A stretch of 64,000 bases of DNA from an uncultured Lachnospiraceae bacterium (lineage in GTDB: Bacteria; Bacillota; Clostridia; Lachnospirales; Lachnospiraceae), in contig CAJTVN010000011.1 of assembly GCA_910579685.1 (NCBI GenBank), forward strand, positions 53,589 through 117,588. The letters run 5' to 3'. Shown here piece after piece: positions 45,725 through 55,485 of this stretch. The notes beneath the pieces are model-generated. The model was not told the DNA's origin. It ran no database searches and was given only the letters and a program-made list of their open reading frames with translations. Position 1 is the first letter of the stretch. Each line of letters opens with the position of its first letter. Both the position numbers and the translations under genes were made by a program.

Positions 45725-47248
45725 TCATTTTTCCGCATTTTTTCCCTCATAGGAGAAATCCGTAAAAAGAGCTCCCGCCTGACATTGTTTCCCATTACCG
45801 CAGCTGTAAAGGGCTATGTAGTTTCCGGTAAAATGCCCGCCGACCTCCGTGGTCAGATACTGCACCTCGCCTTCTCCCAGGCTCTCCCAGCTTCCGTCCT
45901 TCTTCTGACAGCTGAAACGATAAACATCCAGATCCGATTCCAGCCTCAAGGTGACCTGAGCCTCCCCGCAGTCCAGCTCACACTCCGTCTTCTCCAGGGA
46001 ACCGATCTGCCTCCGGAATATCAGCTTTCGCTTTCCGCCCCTGCAGACAACCGCCGCCTCGTAGTGATGTCTGTTATTCATAAAAACAGTCAGGCCCGCT
46101 TCCTCCCCGTCCTGCGCACAGGGAAATTCCAGAGTCACTTTCGTCTCGCTTACATGGTGCCGCTGCCTTCTCCCGATCCAGGCGATCACCGACGCATCCT
46201 TCAGGCTCTTTTCATTTCCGTGCAGGCAAAGTCCCTTCGCACTCCTCTCATACAGGGACCAGTCCGGGTTATAAATATAATTCCAGCCCGGATCCATTTT
46301 TTCCGAGGTGAAATCGTCATGATAAGAATTCTGCGAATCATCCGGGATCTCTGCGGATTTCGGCAGAAGATCCGTCTCAAACTCCTCCAAAACTCTCCCA
46401 TGATCCCCGAACACCGGCCAGTCGCCGCTCCAGTCCACCGGAACCAGCATGGTCTCCCGTCCCAGATTATGCTTCGGGGGATATCCAAAGGGCCTTGTTC
46501 CAAGACAGACGGCCCACCAGTTTCCCCGGGGATCCTCCACCAGGTCCGCATGCCCCACGGATTCCAGGGCAAGCCGCAGGCTCCGGTTGGTCATGACCGG
46601 ATTGTCCGGACAGGGCTCATAAGGCCCCTTCAGATTCCGGCTGCGGGCCATGGTCAGCATGTGGCACCGCTCCGTCCCTCCCTCTGAAATCAACAGATAA
46701 TACCACCCGTTTTTCTTGTAAATATGAGGTCCCTCCGGGTAAGCGCCGCCCGTGCCTGCCCACAGTTTCACCGTCTCCCCCACCAGCTCGCCCTTTTCAA
46801 AATCAATCTCCCTCAGGTAAATCTCCGGGCTCCCCGTTCCCGTATAATAAGCCTTCCCGTCGTCATCAAAGAAAAAGGACGGGTCGATACCGGGCGTGTT
46901 CAAAAAGACAGGGTCGGACCACTCTCCGGCAGGATCTTTCGTCCACATATAGAAATTCCCGCCTCCCTCAGCCACGTTCGTTACAACCATATAGAAAATC
47001 CCTTCGTGATAGCGGATCGTGGGGGCAAAAATTCCCGTATTGTTCATGTGCCCCTCAGCCAGCTTTAGCTGGGAGTTCCTGCTGATGCAATGCCCGATCT
47101 GCCTCCAGTGCACCAGATCCCTGCTGTGGGATATGACAACTCCCGGAAAAAACTCAAATGTGCTGTTTGCTAGATAATAATCCTCTCCCACCCTGCAGAT
47201 ACTCGGGTCAGGATAAAATCCCGGTATAACCGGATTTTGATACTTCAT
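45725..47248 (-). CDS. Glycoside hydrolase family 43 (beta-xylosidase-like)
   Basis: About 507 residues. The five-bladed propeller begins MKYQNPVIPGFYPDPSICRV with the catalytic-base aspartate in YPDPS, followed by DPSFFFDDDGKAYYTG and the acid region YPEGPHIYKKNGWYY. A C-terminal beta-sandwich of about 190 residues (GH43_C2-like) completes the fold. No signal peptide, so it acts on imported xylo- or arabino-oligosaccharides in the cytoplasm. The ATG follows AGGAG and lies 27 bases after the other GH43 stop. Confidence 0.92.
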   Translation of the reverse strand: MKYQNPVIPGFYPDPSICRVGEDYYLANSTFEFFPGVVISHSRDLVHWRQIGHCISRNSQLKLAEGHMNNTGIFAPTIRYHEGIFYMVVTNVAEGGGNFYMWTKDPAGEWSDPVFLNTPGIDPSFFFDDDGKAYYTGTGSPEIYLREIDFEKGELVGETVKLWAGTGGAYPEGPHIYKKNGWYYLLISEGGTERCHMLTMARSRNLKGPYEPCPDNPVMTNRSLRLALESVGHADLVEDPRGNWWAVCLGTRPFGYPPKHNLGRETMLVPVDWSGDWPVFGDHGRVLEEFETDLLPKSAEIPDDSQNSYHDDFTSEKMDPGWNYIYNPDWSLYERSAKGLCLHGNEKSLKDASVIAWIGRRQRHHVSETKVTLEFPCAQDGEEAGLTVFMNNRHHYEAAVVCRGGKRKLIFRRQIGSLEKTECELDCGEAQVTLRLESDLDVYRFSCQKKDGSWESLGEGEVQYLTTEVGGHFTGNYIALYSCGNGKQCQAGALFTDFSYEGKNAEK

Positions 47249-47275
47249 GGTCTTTCTCTCCTTTCTCAACATCTC

Positions 47276-48688
47276 CTATTCAAACAGAATCGCCCCAAGA
47301 CTCGCCCCGCCTCTTCCCCTGTAGGTAAAATAAAGCGCATGCACGCCGTCAGGTATCGCAAGCTCCGCAAAAACCTCTCTCCACTGACCGGATTCCTCTG
47401 CAGGAATCCGTCCAAGGACATCCCCGTCCCATTCGGTCTTCACCTCAAAGAAGCCTTCACAGTTTCCCCGCGTCTTAATCCCGATCCGCTTTATCCCCTT
47501 GCAGTCAAAATATTTGAAGCCCGCAGTGGCCCCATCCTTCATGTTTTCTATGTAACCGGCATTCTCGTCTCCGTCCTCCCCGTCCTGGGTGATCTTGGGA
47601 AAACGCTCGTCCAGCCGTTCTCCCGGAATTCCGGTATAAAGGCACTGCGTGTCGCAGAAGAGATTACAGGCAAGGTAAGCCGGATACTCCCCTCTCCCGG
47701 GAAGCGGGGCAAGGCCGGCGCAGGAGGTCATCTCCACCTGGGGAATACTCCCATCCTCCCTGAAGCGTATCCTCTCCGCACAGCCCTGTCTGCTGAAATT
47801 GGTGCCGTTTGTATGCCTGTGATAAAAGATAAACCAGTCCTCCTTGATCTGCACAATGCTTCCATGATTATTGCCGCCGTAGAACATGGGCCTGTCCGCA
47901 GGCTTGTAGGTATCGATATTCATGTCATTGTTGCTGACGATCACACCGCCGTAAACAAAGCCCTCTGCGGGACTGTCACTCACCGCATAGCACAGCTCGT
48001 GGAACACAATGGAGGAATAAATAAAATAGTAGGTATCTCCCCGCCTGCGGATGGAAGGCGCCTCGAAGAATTCATGGCCCTCAAAGCCGCTGCCCGCACT
48101 GTAGGGAGCGCTGGGTATAAGTGTGTGCGGTTCTTCCAGCACTGTCAGCATATCCTCACAAAGAACCGTGACCATGGGGCCGCTCCTTCCCGCATCGTCC
48201 GCCGGGCAGAAGCCGGTATACAGATAGGTTTTCGCCCCCTCTGTCAAGACTCCGGGGTCAAACTGCGGCTCATCCCCTTCCCGCTCTCCCAGGCGGGTTC
48301 CGTCCGGATAGTGCACATAACCGTAAAACTCATACTTTCCCGCAGGGCTGTCACAGACGGCCACGGAAACGATACTCACCCGGTTCAGCACATAATAGAG
48401 ATAATACCTTCCATCCGGTCCCCTGGTCACATCCGGGGCAAAAAGATGCATCTCTCCTTCCGGATTAAGGGGATCGTCCGTCTTTTTGTAGATAACTCCC
48501 TCGTAACGCCAGTCCCCCGGATCCTCTTCCGGCGCTGACCAGCACACATAATCGTTCATACAGTACGACTGGCCGTTAAAGCGGTCATGGGAGCCGTACA
48601 CATAGACTCTCCCTTCAAAGACATAAGGCTCCCCGTCCGGAATATATTCCCAGGAGGGAAGATAGGGATTCACTAATCGCTTGCTCAT
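47276..48688 (-). CDS. Glycoside hydrolase family 43 with C-terminal carbohydrate-binding-like domain
   Basis: About 470 residues. It starts MSKRLVNPYLPSWEYIPDGE, typical of GH43 arabinofuranosidase/xylosidase subgroups. Further family features are FAPDVTRGPDGRYYLYYVL, FDPGVLTEGAKTYLYTG and HEFFEAPSIRRRGDTYYFIY. The last 120 residues look like a CBM6-type sandwich. It is cytosolic (no signal peptide). AAAGGAGG precedes the ATG. Only about 20 bases separate it from the PPi-PFK terminator, so its own promoter is not evident. Confidence 0.9.
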   Translation of the reverse strand: MSKRLVNPYLPSWEYIPDGEPYVFEGRVYVYGSHDRFNGQSYCMNDYVCWSAPEEDPGDWRYEGVIYKKTDDPLNPEGEMHLFAPDVTRGPDGRYYLYYVLNRVSIVSVAVCDSPAGKYEFYGYVHYPDGTRLGEREGDEPQFDPGVLTEGAKTYLYTGFCPADDAGRSGPMVTVLCEDMLTVLEEPHTLIPSAPYSAGSGFEGHEFFEAPSIRRRGDTYYFIYSSIVFHELCYAVSDSPAEGFVYGGVIVSNNDMNIDTYKPADRPMFYGGNNHGSIVQIKEDWFIFYHRHTNGTNFSRQGCAERIRFREDGSIPQVEMTSCAGLAPLPGRGEYPAYLACNLFCDTQCLYTGIPGERLDERFPKITQDGEDGDENAGYIENMKDGATAGFKYFDCKGIKRIGIKTRGNCEGFFEVKTEWDGDVLGRIPAEESGQWREVFAELAIPDGVHALYFTYRGRGGASLGAILFE

Positions 48689-48699
48689 GATAACCTCCT

Positions 48700-48738
48700 T
48701 TAAAAATAAAGGCTGCCACTCCATGGAGCAACAGCCTT
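48700..48738 (-). terminator. Terminator after the phosphofructokinase gene
   Basis: Leftward AAGGCTG and CAGCCTT arms enclose the palindrome CTCCATGGAG and are followed by TATTTTT. It precedes the GH43 gene start by about a dozen bases. Confidence 0.7.
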
Positions 48739-48772
48739 CTTATTCACAAAAATCTTCGGGAACAGCCCTTTC

Positions 48773-50002
48773 CTACTTACGTACCAGATGACGGGGTGTT
48801 CCGTTCACGAACATCGGCAGCAGCTCGCCCATGATCAGAGGTCTTGCGTACTTGATGTAATCCTCTGTCAGGCCGCATCCGTCCTCCGTAATCCACCCTG
48901 CGGGAACCGATCTCTCCACGTTTGCAATCGCATGGATGTCGTATGCGCTTGTTCCGCACTGATAAGGATCATCTCCGTTCCTGTCAAGGGTGATCATCAT
49001 GCCGGTCTTGCCGGCTTCCGCAGCGAGCACTGCGTCATGTCCCACCTGGAATGCCTCGTTGATATCGGTCAGGGAAGCGAGATGCGTAGCCGCTCTCTGA
49101 AGCGTGGAGAACTCGATAGCTCTTGCCTTGAGTCCGGTCTGCGCCGCAACCAGCTGTGCCAGATAAGCCGCCGTTCCGGACATCTGCTTGTGGCCGAATG
49201 CATCCACTGCAACATTCTCGTTTGCCAGCTCACACACATAACGTCCGTCCGCAATGTGTACGCCCTCGGAAACAGCGATCACGACAGAGGACTTGGTCTC
49301 TCCCAGATGCTTTACCTTTGCCATAAACGCGTCGATGTCAAATACTTTCTCGGGAAGATAAATCGCATCCGCTCCGCTGCAGTCGTCTCCCTTTGCAAGA
49401 GCCGCTGCCGCAGTAAGCCAGCCTGCGTTGCGTCCCATGATCTCCACGATGCAGACCGTGGGCTTCTTAGCCCCGAAGGACTCGTTGTCCCGGATCACTT
49501 CCTTAAGGCTGGAAGCAATATATTTAGCGGCACTGCCGTAGCCGGGACAGTGATCTGTCACAGGCAGGTCATTGTCAATGGTCTTGGGAACGCCCATGAA
49601 TCTCTGAGGCTTTCCGTGCGCCGCCGCATAATCGGACAGCATCTTCACGGTATCCATGGAATCATTGCCGCCCGCATAGAACAGACACTCAATGTCATGC
49701 TTCTCCATGATCTCGAACACCTTCTCGTAAACCGCCTCGTTGCCCTCGATCTTGGGCATCTTGAAACGGCAGGAACCCAGGAATGCGGAGGGAGTCCTCT
49801 TTAAAAGCTCGATTCCCGTGGGATCCTCCAGATAAGGCTCAAGCTCGATCAGCTTGTCCTCCAGAAATCCCTCGATACCATGTACCATACCATATACTTT
49901 TTTTACGCCAATCTGCTTCGCTGCCGCATACACGCCGGCAACCGAAGAGTTGATTACGGCTGTGGGGCCGCCTGACTGTCCAACTACGATATTACCTTTC
50001 AT
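48773..50002 (-). CDS. pfp: 6-phosphofructokinase, pyrophosphate-dependent type
   Basis: A 409-residue PFKA-superfamily enzyme. YAGGNDSMDTVKML and PKTIDNDLPVTDHCPGYGS carry the lysine of PKTIDND that marks PPi-dependent enzymes; ATP-dependent ones have PGTIDND. The catalytic EIMGRNAGWL follows. It phosphorylates fructose 6-phosphate reversibly using pyrophosphate. AAGGAG precedes the ATG; a consensus-like promoter lies upstream and a terminator follows. Confidence 0.93.
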   Translation of the reverse strand: MKGNIVVGQSGGPTAVINSSVAGVYAAAKQIGVKKVYGMVHGIEGFLEDKLIELEPYLEDPTGIELLKRTPSAFLGSCRFKMPKIEGNEAVYEKVFEIMEKHDIECLFYAGGNDSMDTVKMLSDYAAAHGKPQRFMGVPKTIDNDLPVTDHCPGYGSAAKYIASSLKEVIRDNESFGAKKPTVCIVEIMGRNAGWLTAAAALAKGDDCSGADAIYLPEKVFDIDAFMAKVKHLGETKSSVVIAVSEGVHIADGRYVCELANENVAVDAFGHKQMSGTAAYLAQLVAAQTGLKARAIEFSTLQRAATHLASLTDINEAFQVGHDAVLAAEAGKTGMMITLDRNGDDPYQCGTSAYDIHAIANVERSVPAGWITEDGCGLTEDYIKYARPLIMGELLPMFVNGTPRHLVRK

Positions 50003-50054
50003 TTTTTCTCTCCTTAGATCTGAAATAATTGATTCTCAATTTCGTAACACCACG

Positions 50055-50083
50055 ATTATAGCAGACTTTTATCTGCAAAACAA
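50055..50083 (-). promoter_or_regulatory. Promoter of the phosphofructokinase gene
   Basis: Leftward TTGTTT (50078-50083) and TATAAT (50055-50060) with a 17-base spacer, about 50 bases before the ATG. Confidence 0.65.
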
Positions 50084-50090
50084 TGGTTTT

Positions 50091-51458
50091 TTATGCGATC
50101 TTCTGCAGCGTCTCCCTGGAAACGATCTTTTTGATATTCAGCAGAAACAGAACCGTCGCCGTCACGGCTGAAATCACATCCGACACGGGCTCCGCATAGT
50201 AGATTCCCATGACGCCGAACTTAAGCGGAAGGATAAGCGCCAGCGGTATCAGCAGGATCACCTTCCGGAACACTGCGATAAACAGGGAAATCTTCGCCTG
50301 TCCCAGCGCAAGGAAGGTGGGCTGGATTCCCTGCTGCAGGCCAAAGATCAGCATGCCGCACATGAAGATGGGCATCATATCCTCCACCAGTGCGATCAGC
50401 TCCGCATCGTTTGTGAACAGGGCGGCAAAAAAACCGGGAAAAATCATTACCAGCACGGTGGCTGCGGCGGCAAACAGAAAGCTGCTGGCAATCATGCTCC
50501 GGTAAAGCTTTTTTACCCGGTCAAAATTTCCCGCCCCGAAGTTGTAGCTGATAATGGGCTGTACGCCCTGAGTAAAGCCCCCCAGAGGAGCCGAATACAT
50601 CTGCATCACGCTCTGCATGATGGTAAGAGACCCCACATAAACATCTCCGCCGTACTTCTGCAGACCGCTGTTTAGCACGATGCTGATGGCGCTCTCCGTG
50701 GCCCGCATAATGAAGGGAGAGATCCCAAGGGCCATCACTCTTCCGATCACGGGAAAATCCGGCTTCATTGCCTGCAGCTTGATGGTAAGGGACGATCTCT
50801 TACTCACCAGAAATCCCACGGTCCAGGCAGCGCTTAAGGCCTGGGAGATCACGGTTGCGCAGGCCGCTCCCTTAACGCCCATGCCGAATACAAAGATAAA
50901 AATTGGATCCAGGATGATGTTGGAGGCCGCACCGATGAGCACCGCCGTCATAGCCGTCCGGGACTGCCCCTGGGAGATAATGAAAGCATTGAGGCCAAGC
51001 GCCAGCTCCACGAAAATCGTTCCTCCCAGATAGATGGAAATATAACTCACGGCATAGCCGATGGTAGCGTCGCTGGCACCGAACAGATAAAGCAGCGGTC
51101 TCTCAAAGGCATAAAAAAATACCATCAGAACCACGGTGAAAAAGATCAGCATGGTAACGCCGTTGCCCAGGATCTTTTCCGCCCGCTTCCTGTCACCCTT
51201 TCCAAGCCATATGGCCGCAAGGGGCGCTCCGCCGGCACCCGCAAAGGCCGAAAAGGCCGAGATCAGCGTGATGATCGGGAAGGTCACGCCCACGCCGGTC
51301 AGCGCCTCCATTCCCACTCCCTGAATATGACCGATATAAATTCGGTCCACCACGCTGTATAAAATATTGATCACCTGTGCGATAACGGAAGGAACCGCCA
51401 TACTGATCATCAGCCTGCCGATTCCCTCCGTCGCCATTCTCCGTTCTCTGTCCTGCAT
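50091..51458 (-). CDS. MATE-family efflux transporter
   Basis: About 455 residues with twelve predicted membrane segments in two similar halves. Typical MATE patterns are VPSVIAQVINILYSVVDRIYIG, LGKGDRKRAEKILG and PIISYNFGAGNFDRVKKLYR. It exports cationic drugs or metabolites against Na+ or H+ influx. The ATG at 51458 follows AAGGA by seven bases; the longer frame adds 12 charged residues. It lies between the kinase terminator and the pfp promoter, with no obvious functional link to either. Confidence 0.9.
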   Translation of the reverse strand: MQDRERRMATEGIGRLMISMAVPSVIAQVINILYSVVDRIYIGHIQGVGMEALTGVGVTFPIITLISAFSAFAGAGGAPLAAIWLGKGDRKRAEKILGNGVTMLIFFTVVLMVFFYAFERPLLYLFGASDATIGYAVSYISIYLGGTIFVELALGLNAFIISQGQSRTAMTAVLIGAASNIILDPIFIFVFGMGVKGAACATVISQALSAAWTVGFLVSKRSSLTIKLQAMKPDFPVIGRVMALGISPFIMRATESAISIVLNSGLQKYGGDVYVGSLTIMQSVMQMYSAPLGGFTQGVQPIISYNFGAGNFDRVKKLYRSMIASSFLFAAAATVLVMIFPGFFAALFTNDAELIALVEDMMPIFMCGMLIFGLQQGIQPTFLALGQAKISLFIAVFRKVILLIPLALILPLKFGVMGIYYAEPVSDVISAVTATVLFLLNIKKIVSRETLQKIA

Positions 51459-51514
51459 GTTTCTTTCCTTCCTTTCCCCGAAATGTGTATTCATCCCAGG
51501 ATCTCCAACATACT

Positions 51515-51552
51515 CAAAAATATTCCGGGCCCGGAATGTCAGCCGGGCCCGC
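51515..51552 (-). terminator. GC-rich terminator after the hybrid kinase gene
   Basis: Leftward CGGGCCCGG and CCGGGCCCG, perfect 9-bp arms, then GAATATTTTT. The kinase stop codon is in the loop region. Confidence 0.85.
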
Positions 51553-54500
51553 TGCGGATCACCGCATTCAGCGTTTCGTATAGCTTATCCACTTCCACGG
51601 GTTTGGACAAATGCCCGTTCATACCGCATTTTACGGACTCCTTCAAGTCATCGTCAAAGGCGTTCGCAGACATGGCGATAATGGGTATGGTCTGGCAGTC
51701 CTGCCGCTCCATGCCCCGGATGGTGCGGGTCGCCTCCAGCCCGTCCATGACCGGCATCATAATATCCATCAAAATCACGTCATAGGTTCCTGGCTCGGTG
51801 GTGCGGATGCGTTCCACCGCCTGGGATCCGTCATATACGCAGTCAACCGCAAAACCTCTCTCCTCCAGCAGGCACTGCGCAATTTCCGCATTCAGCTCAT
51901 TGTCCTCCACCACAAGAACATGGAAGCCTTCAAAAGAGATTTCCTCCCTTTCCGACTTCGCCTGCTCATCCTCTCCGGGAGCCAGGGAAATGGTAAAGCT
52001 GAACGTACTTCCCTTACCCAGAGCGCTTTCCAGCTGAATGCTGCTCCCCATCAGCTGGATCAGCCTGCTGCTGATGGAAAGCCCAAGTCCGGTTCCCTGC
52101 TGCTTGGACGGGTTTCTGTTGGCCGCCTGTTCAAAGGAGCGGAATACCCGGTCCTGCTCTTCCCTGGCAATACCGGTTCCCGTATCCTTCACCGCAAAAT
52201 AGAGGGAACTGCTCTCATTCGGGGCAGACGCCTCTTTTATGGTGAGCGTGATCCTTCCGCCTTCCGGCGTGAATTTCACCGCATTGCCCAGAAGATTGAT
52301 CAGTACCTGGCTGATCCGCATTCTGTCTCCGACAAACCAGCGGTTCGTCAAATCAATGTCCTGAATGAAACGGATGCCCTTGGCCGTTGCCTGGGGCAGG
52401 ATCAGTTCACGGATCGTGCTCAGCATTTCATCCATATTGAAGTTAAAGGGTTCGAGCTTCATCTTGCCGCTCTCGATTTTGGACATATCGAGAATATCAT
52501 TGATCAGTCCCAGCAAATAATCGGAAGAAGACTGGATTTTCTGCAGGCAGTCCAGAATCCGCTCGGGGGTCTGATCCTTGTGCAGCGCAATAGTCGTCAT
52601 ACCGATAATTCCGTTCATGGGAGTTCGGATCTCGTGGCTCATCCGGGAGAGGAATTCCGACTTTGCCCTGCTGGCAATATCATGCTGCTGCTGATTGAGC
52701 TGCCCCTGGATCACACGTCCCAGCTCGGCCAGATTCTGATATTCCCCCGGTCTGTTTAAGAAAGACGGCGAAGCCCCGAGGATACAGATATTTCCCATAT
52801 AATTTCCGCTGTCATACATGGGAAGAACCATTCCCTCTCTTCCCGGCTCAACGCTCAGGAAGGTTTGAAGTTCTTTGCGTATGGTATCCCCTTTGGAAAA
52901 ATGGCGCACCTCCGCCTGGCCCAGCCAGTCGTAAAACGCATTCTTTTCCGATTCCGAATATTTTCTTACGCTGGGAGCCGCCTCCTTGTGGTCCTGATGC
53001 CATTGATAATTCAGATAATTTGAATTGAAGTCAGTCCGCAGCATGGACACCAGCACGTCGCTGGCCTGGTAAAAACGCCCGATTTTCTGCAGCAACAACA
53101 TCATCTGCGCCGGAAAATCGGATCCCCTCCCAAAAAGGTTCAGGGCAACGGAAACAAGCCCCGTATTCTTGTCATAACCCAGACTGTTTATCTCCTGCCC
53201 CTGCAGTGCAGGCAAAACCGTCATGGCGTCCCGGGAAATTTCCTCATAAAAGGAAAGCCGCTTTCCTGCGGATGGAAGGGCAAGGCTCCTGGCCAGCTTC
53301 GCCCTGCGGATCAATTCTTCTGCGGACTGCTCCGTCTTTCCACAGCATAAGCCTGCGCACAGGCGTATATGAAAAACCTCCTCATCATAGCAGGCCGCCG
53401 CATGATCCAGCAAGTCTTTTATCTGCCGGGCGGCATCCTCCTGCGTCAATCCCTCCAGCCACACAACGAATTCGTCCTGGTTCAGGCGAAGGGCGATGGC
53501 AGGGCAGCCCGCCTCTTCTCTGAGTATCCGGCATTTTTCCAGAATCATACCGCCAATCGTTTCCAGAATCATATCACCAAACACAACTCCGTTTTTTTCG
53601 TTCATGTCTTTGAGATTGTGCAGGAACAGATTCGCCATGACGCCCTCGGGCTGTTTTCTGCGGGCCTGGGACAAAAACTCCATGCCTGCGCTGAATACAT
53701 AGAGACCGGTGACGTCATCCGTCATGTTCTTGCGGAGCTGTTCCGCTTCCCGCTCCTTCTGCTCCTGGATATTGCGAATGCTTCCCATCAGCTTCCAGCG
53801 CCGCCCGTCCGTATCATAGACGGCCTTTCCCGTAAGGGCCACCCAGTTAAACTCCGCCTCCCCGGGCCACCGCAGGCGGAACTCCGCATAGGGATTATCC
53901 GGATCCTGTTGTATCGCCGCCTGTACTCCTTCCCGGTCCGGCTCATAAATATAGTCCAGATTAATGTACCCGTTCTCAGATCCATGACACTGCCATTGCC
54001 CGTTCATGGTGTTATGGTTGACCAGGTCAAGGCTGTGATTTTGCACATCATAGGAAAAAAAGATGTCTTTGGAGGATTCGAGAGCCACCTTATAGCGTTC
54101 CTTCTCTTCCAGAAGAATGTTTTCCGCCTGCTTCTGCTGTTCTGTCAGATCGCTGATTACCTCATAGAGCGCATCGATTTCCAGAATATTGGATGGCTTA
54201 AACCTTTTAAGGCCGGCGCTTCCTTCCATGATGCACTGCATCAGATGCTGAACCGGACGGGTCAAATGGCGCACCAGAATATAGATCCCGAAGACGCCGA
54301 AGATCAGACCGATCAGGACGGCGATAACCATCCAAAAATAGAGCTGACGGCTCATGCCAAACAGCTCCTTTTCCGTATTCAGTCCAAGCAGCACCCAATC
54401 GGTGTTTTCATAGGGCACGTTTTTCCCGTATAACTCCAGAGGACATTCCACGGCATAGACACCCTGCCCGGTCAGTTTAATATCCTGTACAAGGGAAAGA

Positions 54501-55474
54501 TTATCGTACACCGTTTCCTGCAGGGTAAAATTCCTGTCCGCAGACCGTACAAGGTCATAGAGCATTCCCTTGCCGGTCAGGGAGGTATAGGTTCCGTCCT
54601 TTCCCCTGACAGCCAGCATATAACCGGACTGCTGCGAGGTGTTCAGCTCCGCGGCAGGGAAATAGTCATAAAGACTCCGGCAGGAAATCTCAACCCCCAG
54701 CACGCCGTACACCCGGCCGTCATACCGCAGGGGAAGCGAGTAAGTAATCATCTCATAGGTATCCGAGCTTTTCTTTCCCAGAGCGAAGGGAAGCGACCAG
54801 TATCCCAGATCCTCCACATCCGCATCCGGATATTGCTCTCCGGCGCGCCACGGCTCGTAGAAAAAGGCATCCCTCGAATTCCGGCCCATACCGTCCATAT
54901 GAAAACGCGTGGTCCAGTTGGTATCCAGCGGGACGTTCCAGGCCCTGGAAAGCTGCTTGCTTCCTCTCTCCAGCAGCAGATCCGTATAATTTACGGGATT
55001 GGTGTGGGGATCGGAATCCCGGATAAAGAATCCCGCATAATCTCCCGCCGTTTCCATATCCGCTCCCGTAAGGGCCAAAAAGATTCCGGTGGTGGAGCTG
55101 TTTTGCAAAACGCTCAGGCATTCCGGAAACAATTGCTCCAAAAGCCGGTCCTTGCGCTCGTCTGACCGAAGGACTTCTTCCAATTCAACGTCCTCGTCCG
55201 TCAGGAACTGCTGCAGCCTGTTATTTAGAAAGCCCTCCTGATCGGAGACGGATGACCAGCGCTGAACCATGTCGTTTTGCAGAATCACCTGCCTGTTCTC
55301 CACCAGCCGCCTCATCATACCGCCCGAATAATCCTCCAGCGTTTTTGCCGTACGCCTCACCACCAGAGTACCGATCGTAATAGCGCTTTGTATCAGCATA
55401 ATCGCAATCAATGAAATCAGGAAAAATCTGAATATGGTCAGCTTTTTCTTTTTGGCGCTCCCGTCATTTTTCAT
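51539..55474 (-). CDS. Hybrid sensor histidine kinase / response regulator
   Basis: A 1311-residue membrane sensor. In order: TM1 (13-38), a large extracellular Cache-like domain (60-370), TM2 (380-402), HAMP-like segment (403-450), PAS (460-570), a degenerate GGDEF-like domain (580-740; NQDEF in place of GGDEF), a GAF-like region (770-920), HisKA with His947 in MSHEIRTPMNG, HATPase (1045-1165; GNAVKFTP, DTGTGI, GTGLGL) and a receiver with Asp1237 in VILMDIMMPVMDG. No DNA-binding output, so a partner regulator must lie elsewhere. It starts 11 bases after the solute-binding protein gene. Confidence 0.93.
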   Translation of the reverse strand: MKNDGSAKKKKLTIFRFFLISLIAIMLIQSAITIGTLVVRRTAKTLEDYSGGMMRRLVENRQVILQNDMVQRWSSVSDQEGFLNNRLQQFLTDEDVELEEVLRSDERKDRLLEQLFPECLSVLQNSSTTGIFLALTGADMETAGDYAGFFIRDSDPHTNPVNYTDLLLERGSKQLSRAWNVPLDTNWTTRFHMDGMGRNSRDAFFYEPWRAGEQYPDADVEDLGYWSLPFALGKKSSDTYEMITYSLPLRYDGRVYGVLGVEISCRSLYDYFPAAELNTSQQSGYMLAVRGKDGTYTSLTGKGMLYDLVRSADRNFTLQETVYDNLSLVQDIKLTGQGVYAVECPLELYGKNVPYENTDWVLLGLNTEKELFGMSRQLYFWMVIAVLIGLIFGVFGIYILVRHLTRPVQHLMQCIMEGSAGLKRFKPSNILEIDALYEVISDLTEQQKQAENILLEEKERYKVALESSKDIFFSYDVQNHSLDLVNHNTMNGQWQCHGSENGYINLDYIYEPDREGVQAAIQQDPDNPYAEFRLRWPGEAEFNWVALTGKAVYDTDGRRWKLMGSIRNIQEQKEREAEQLRKNMTDDVTGLYVFSAGMEFLSQARRKQPEGVMANLFLHNLKDMNEKNGVVFGDMILETIGGMILEKCRILREEAGCPAIALRLNQDEFVVWLEGLTQEDAARQIKDLLDHAAACYDEEVFHIRLCAGLCCGKTEQSAEELIRRAKLARSLALPSAGKRLSFYEEISRDAMTVLPALQGQEINSLGYDKNTGLVSVALNLFGRGSDFPAQMMLLLQKIGRFYQASDVLVSMLRTDFNSNYLNYQWHQDHKEAAPSVRKYSESEKNAFYDWLGQAEVRHFSKGDTIRKELQTFLSVEPGREGMVLPMYDSGNYMGNICILGASPSFLNRPGEYQNLAELGRVIQGQLNQQQHDIASRAKSEFLSRMSHEIRTPMNGIIGMTTIALHKDQTPERILDCLQKIQSSSDYLLGLINDILDMSKIESGKMKLEPFNFNMDEMLSTIRELILPQATAKGIRFIQDIDLTNRWFVGDRMRISQVLINLLGNAVKFTPEGGRITLTIKEASAPNESSSLYFAVKDTGTGIAREEQDRVFRSFEQAANRNPSKQQGTGLGLSISSRLIQLMGSSIQLESALGKGSTFSFTISLAPGEDEQAKSEREEISFEGFHVLVVEDNELNAEIAQCLLEERGFAVDCVYDGSQAVERIRTTEPGTYDVILMDIMMPVMDGLEATRTIRGMERQDCQTIPIIAMSANAFDDDLKESVKCGMNGHLSKPVEVDKLYETLNAVIRSGPG

Positions 55475-55485
55475 TTAACACACCT

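Noticed and set aside
44948..46687. 579-residue rightward frame opposite the AraC and GH43 genes
   Set aside because: Antisense to two clear genes, rich in Leu/His/Arg/Pro typical of mirror frames, no start signal or recognisable domain.
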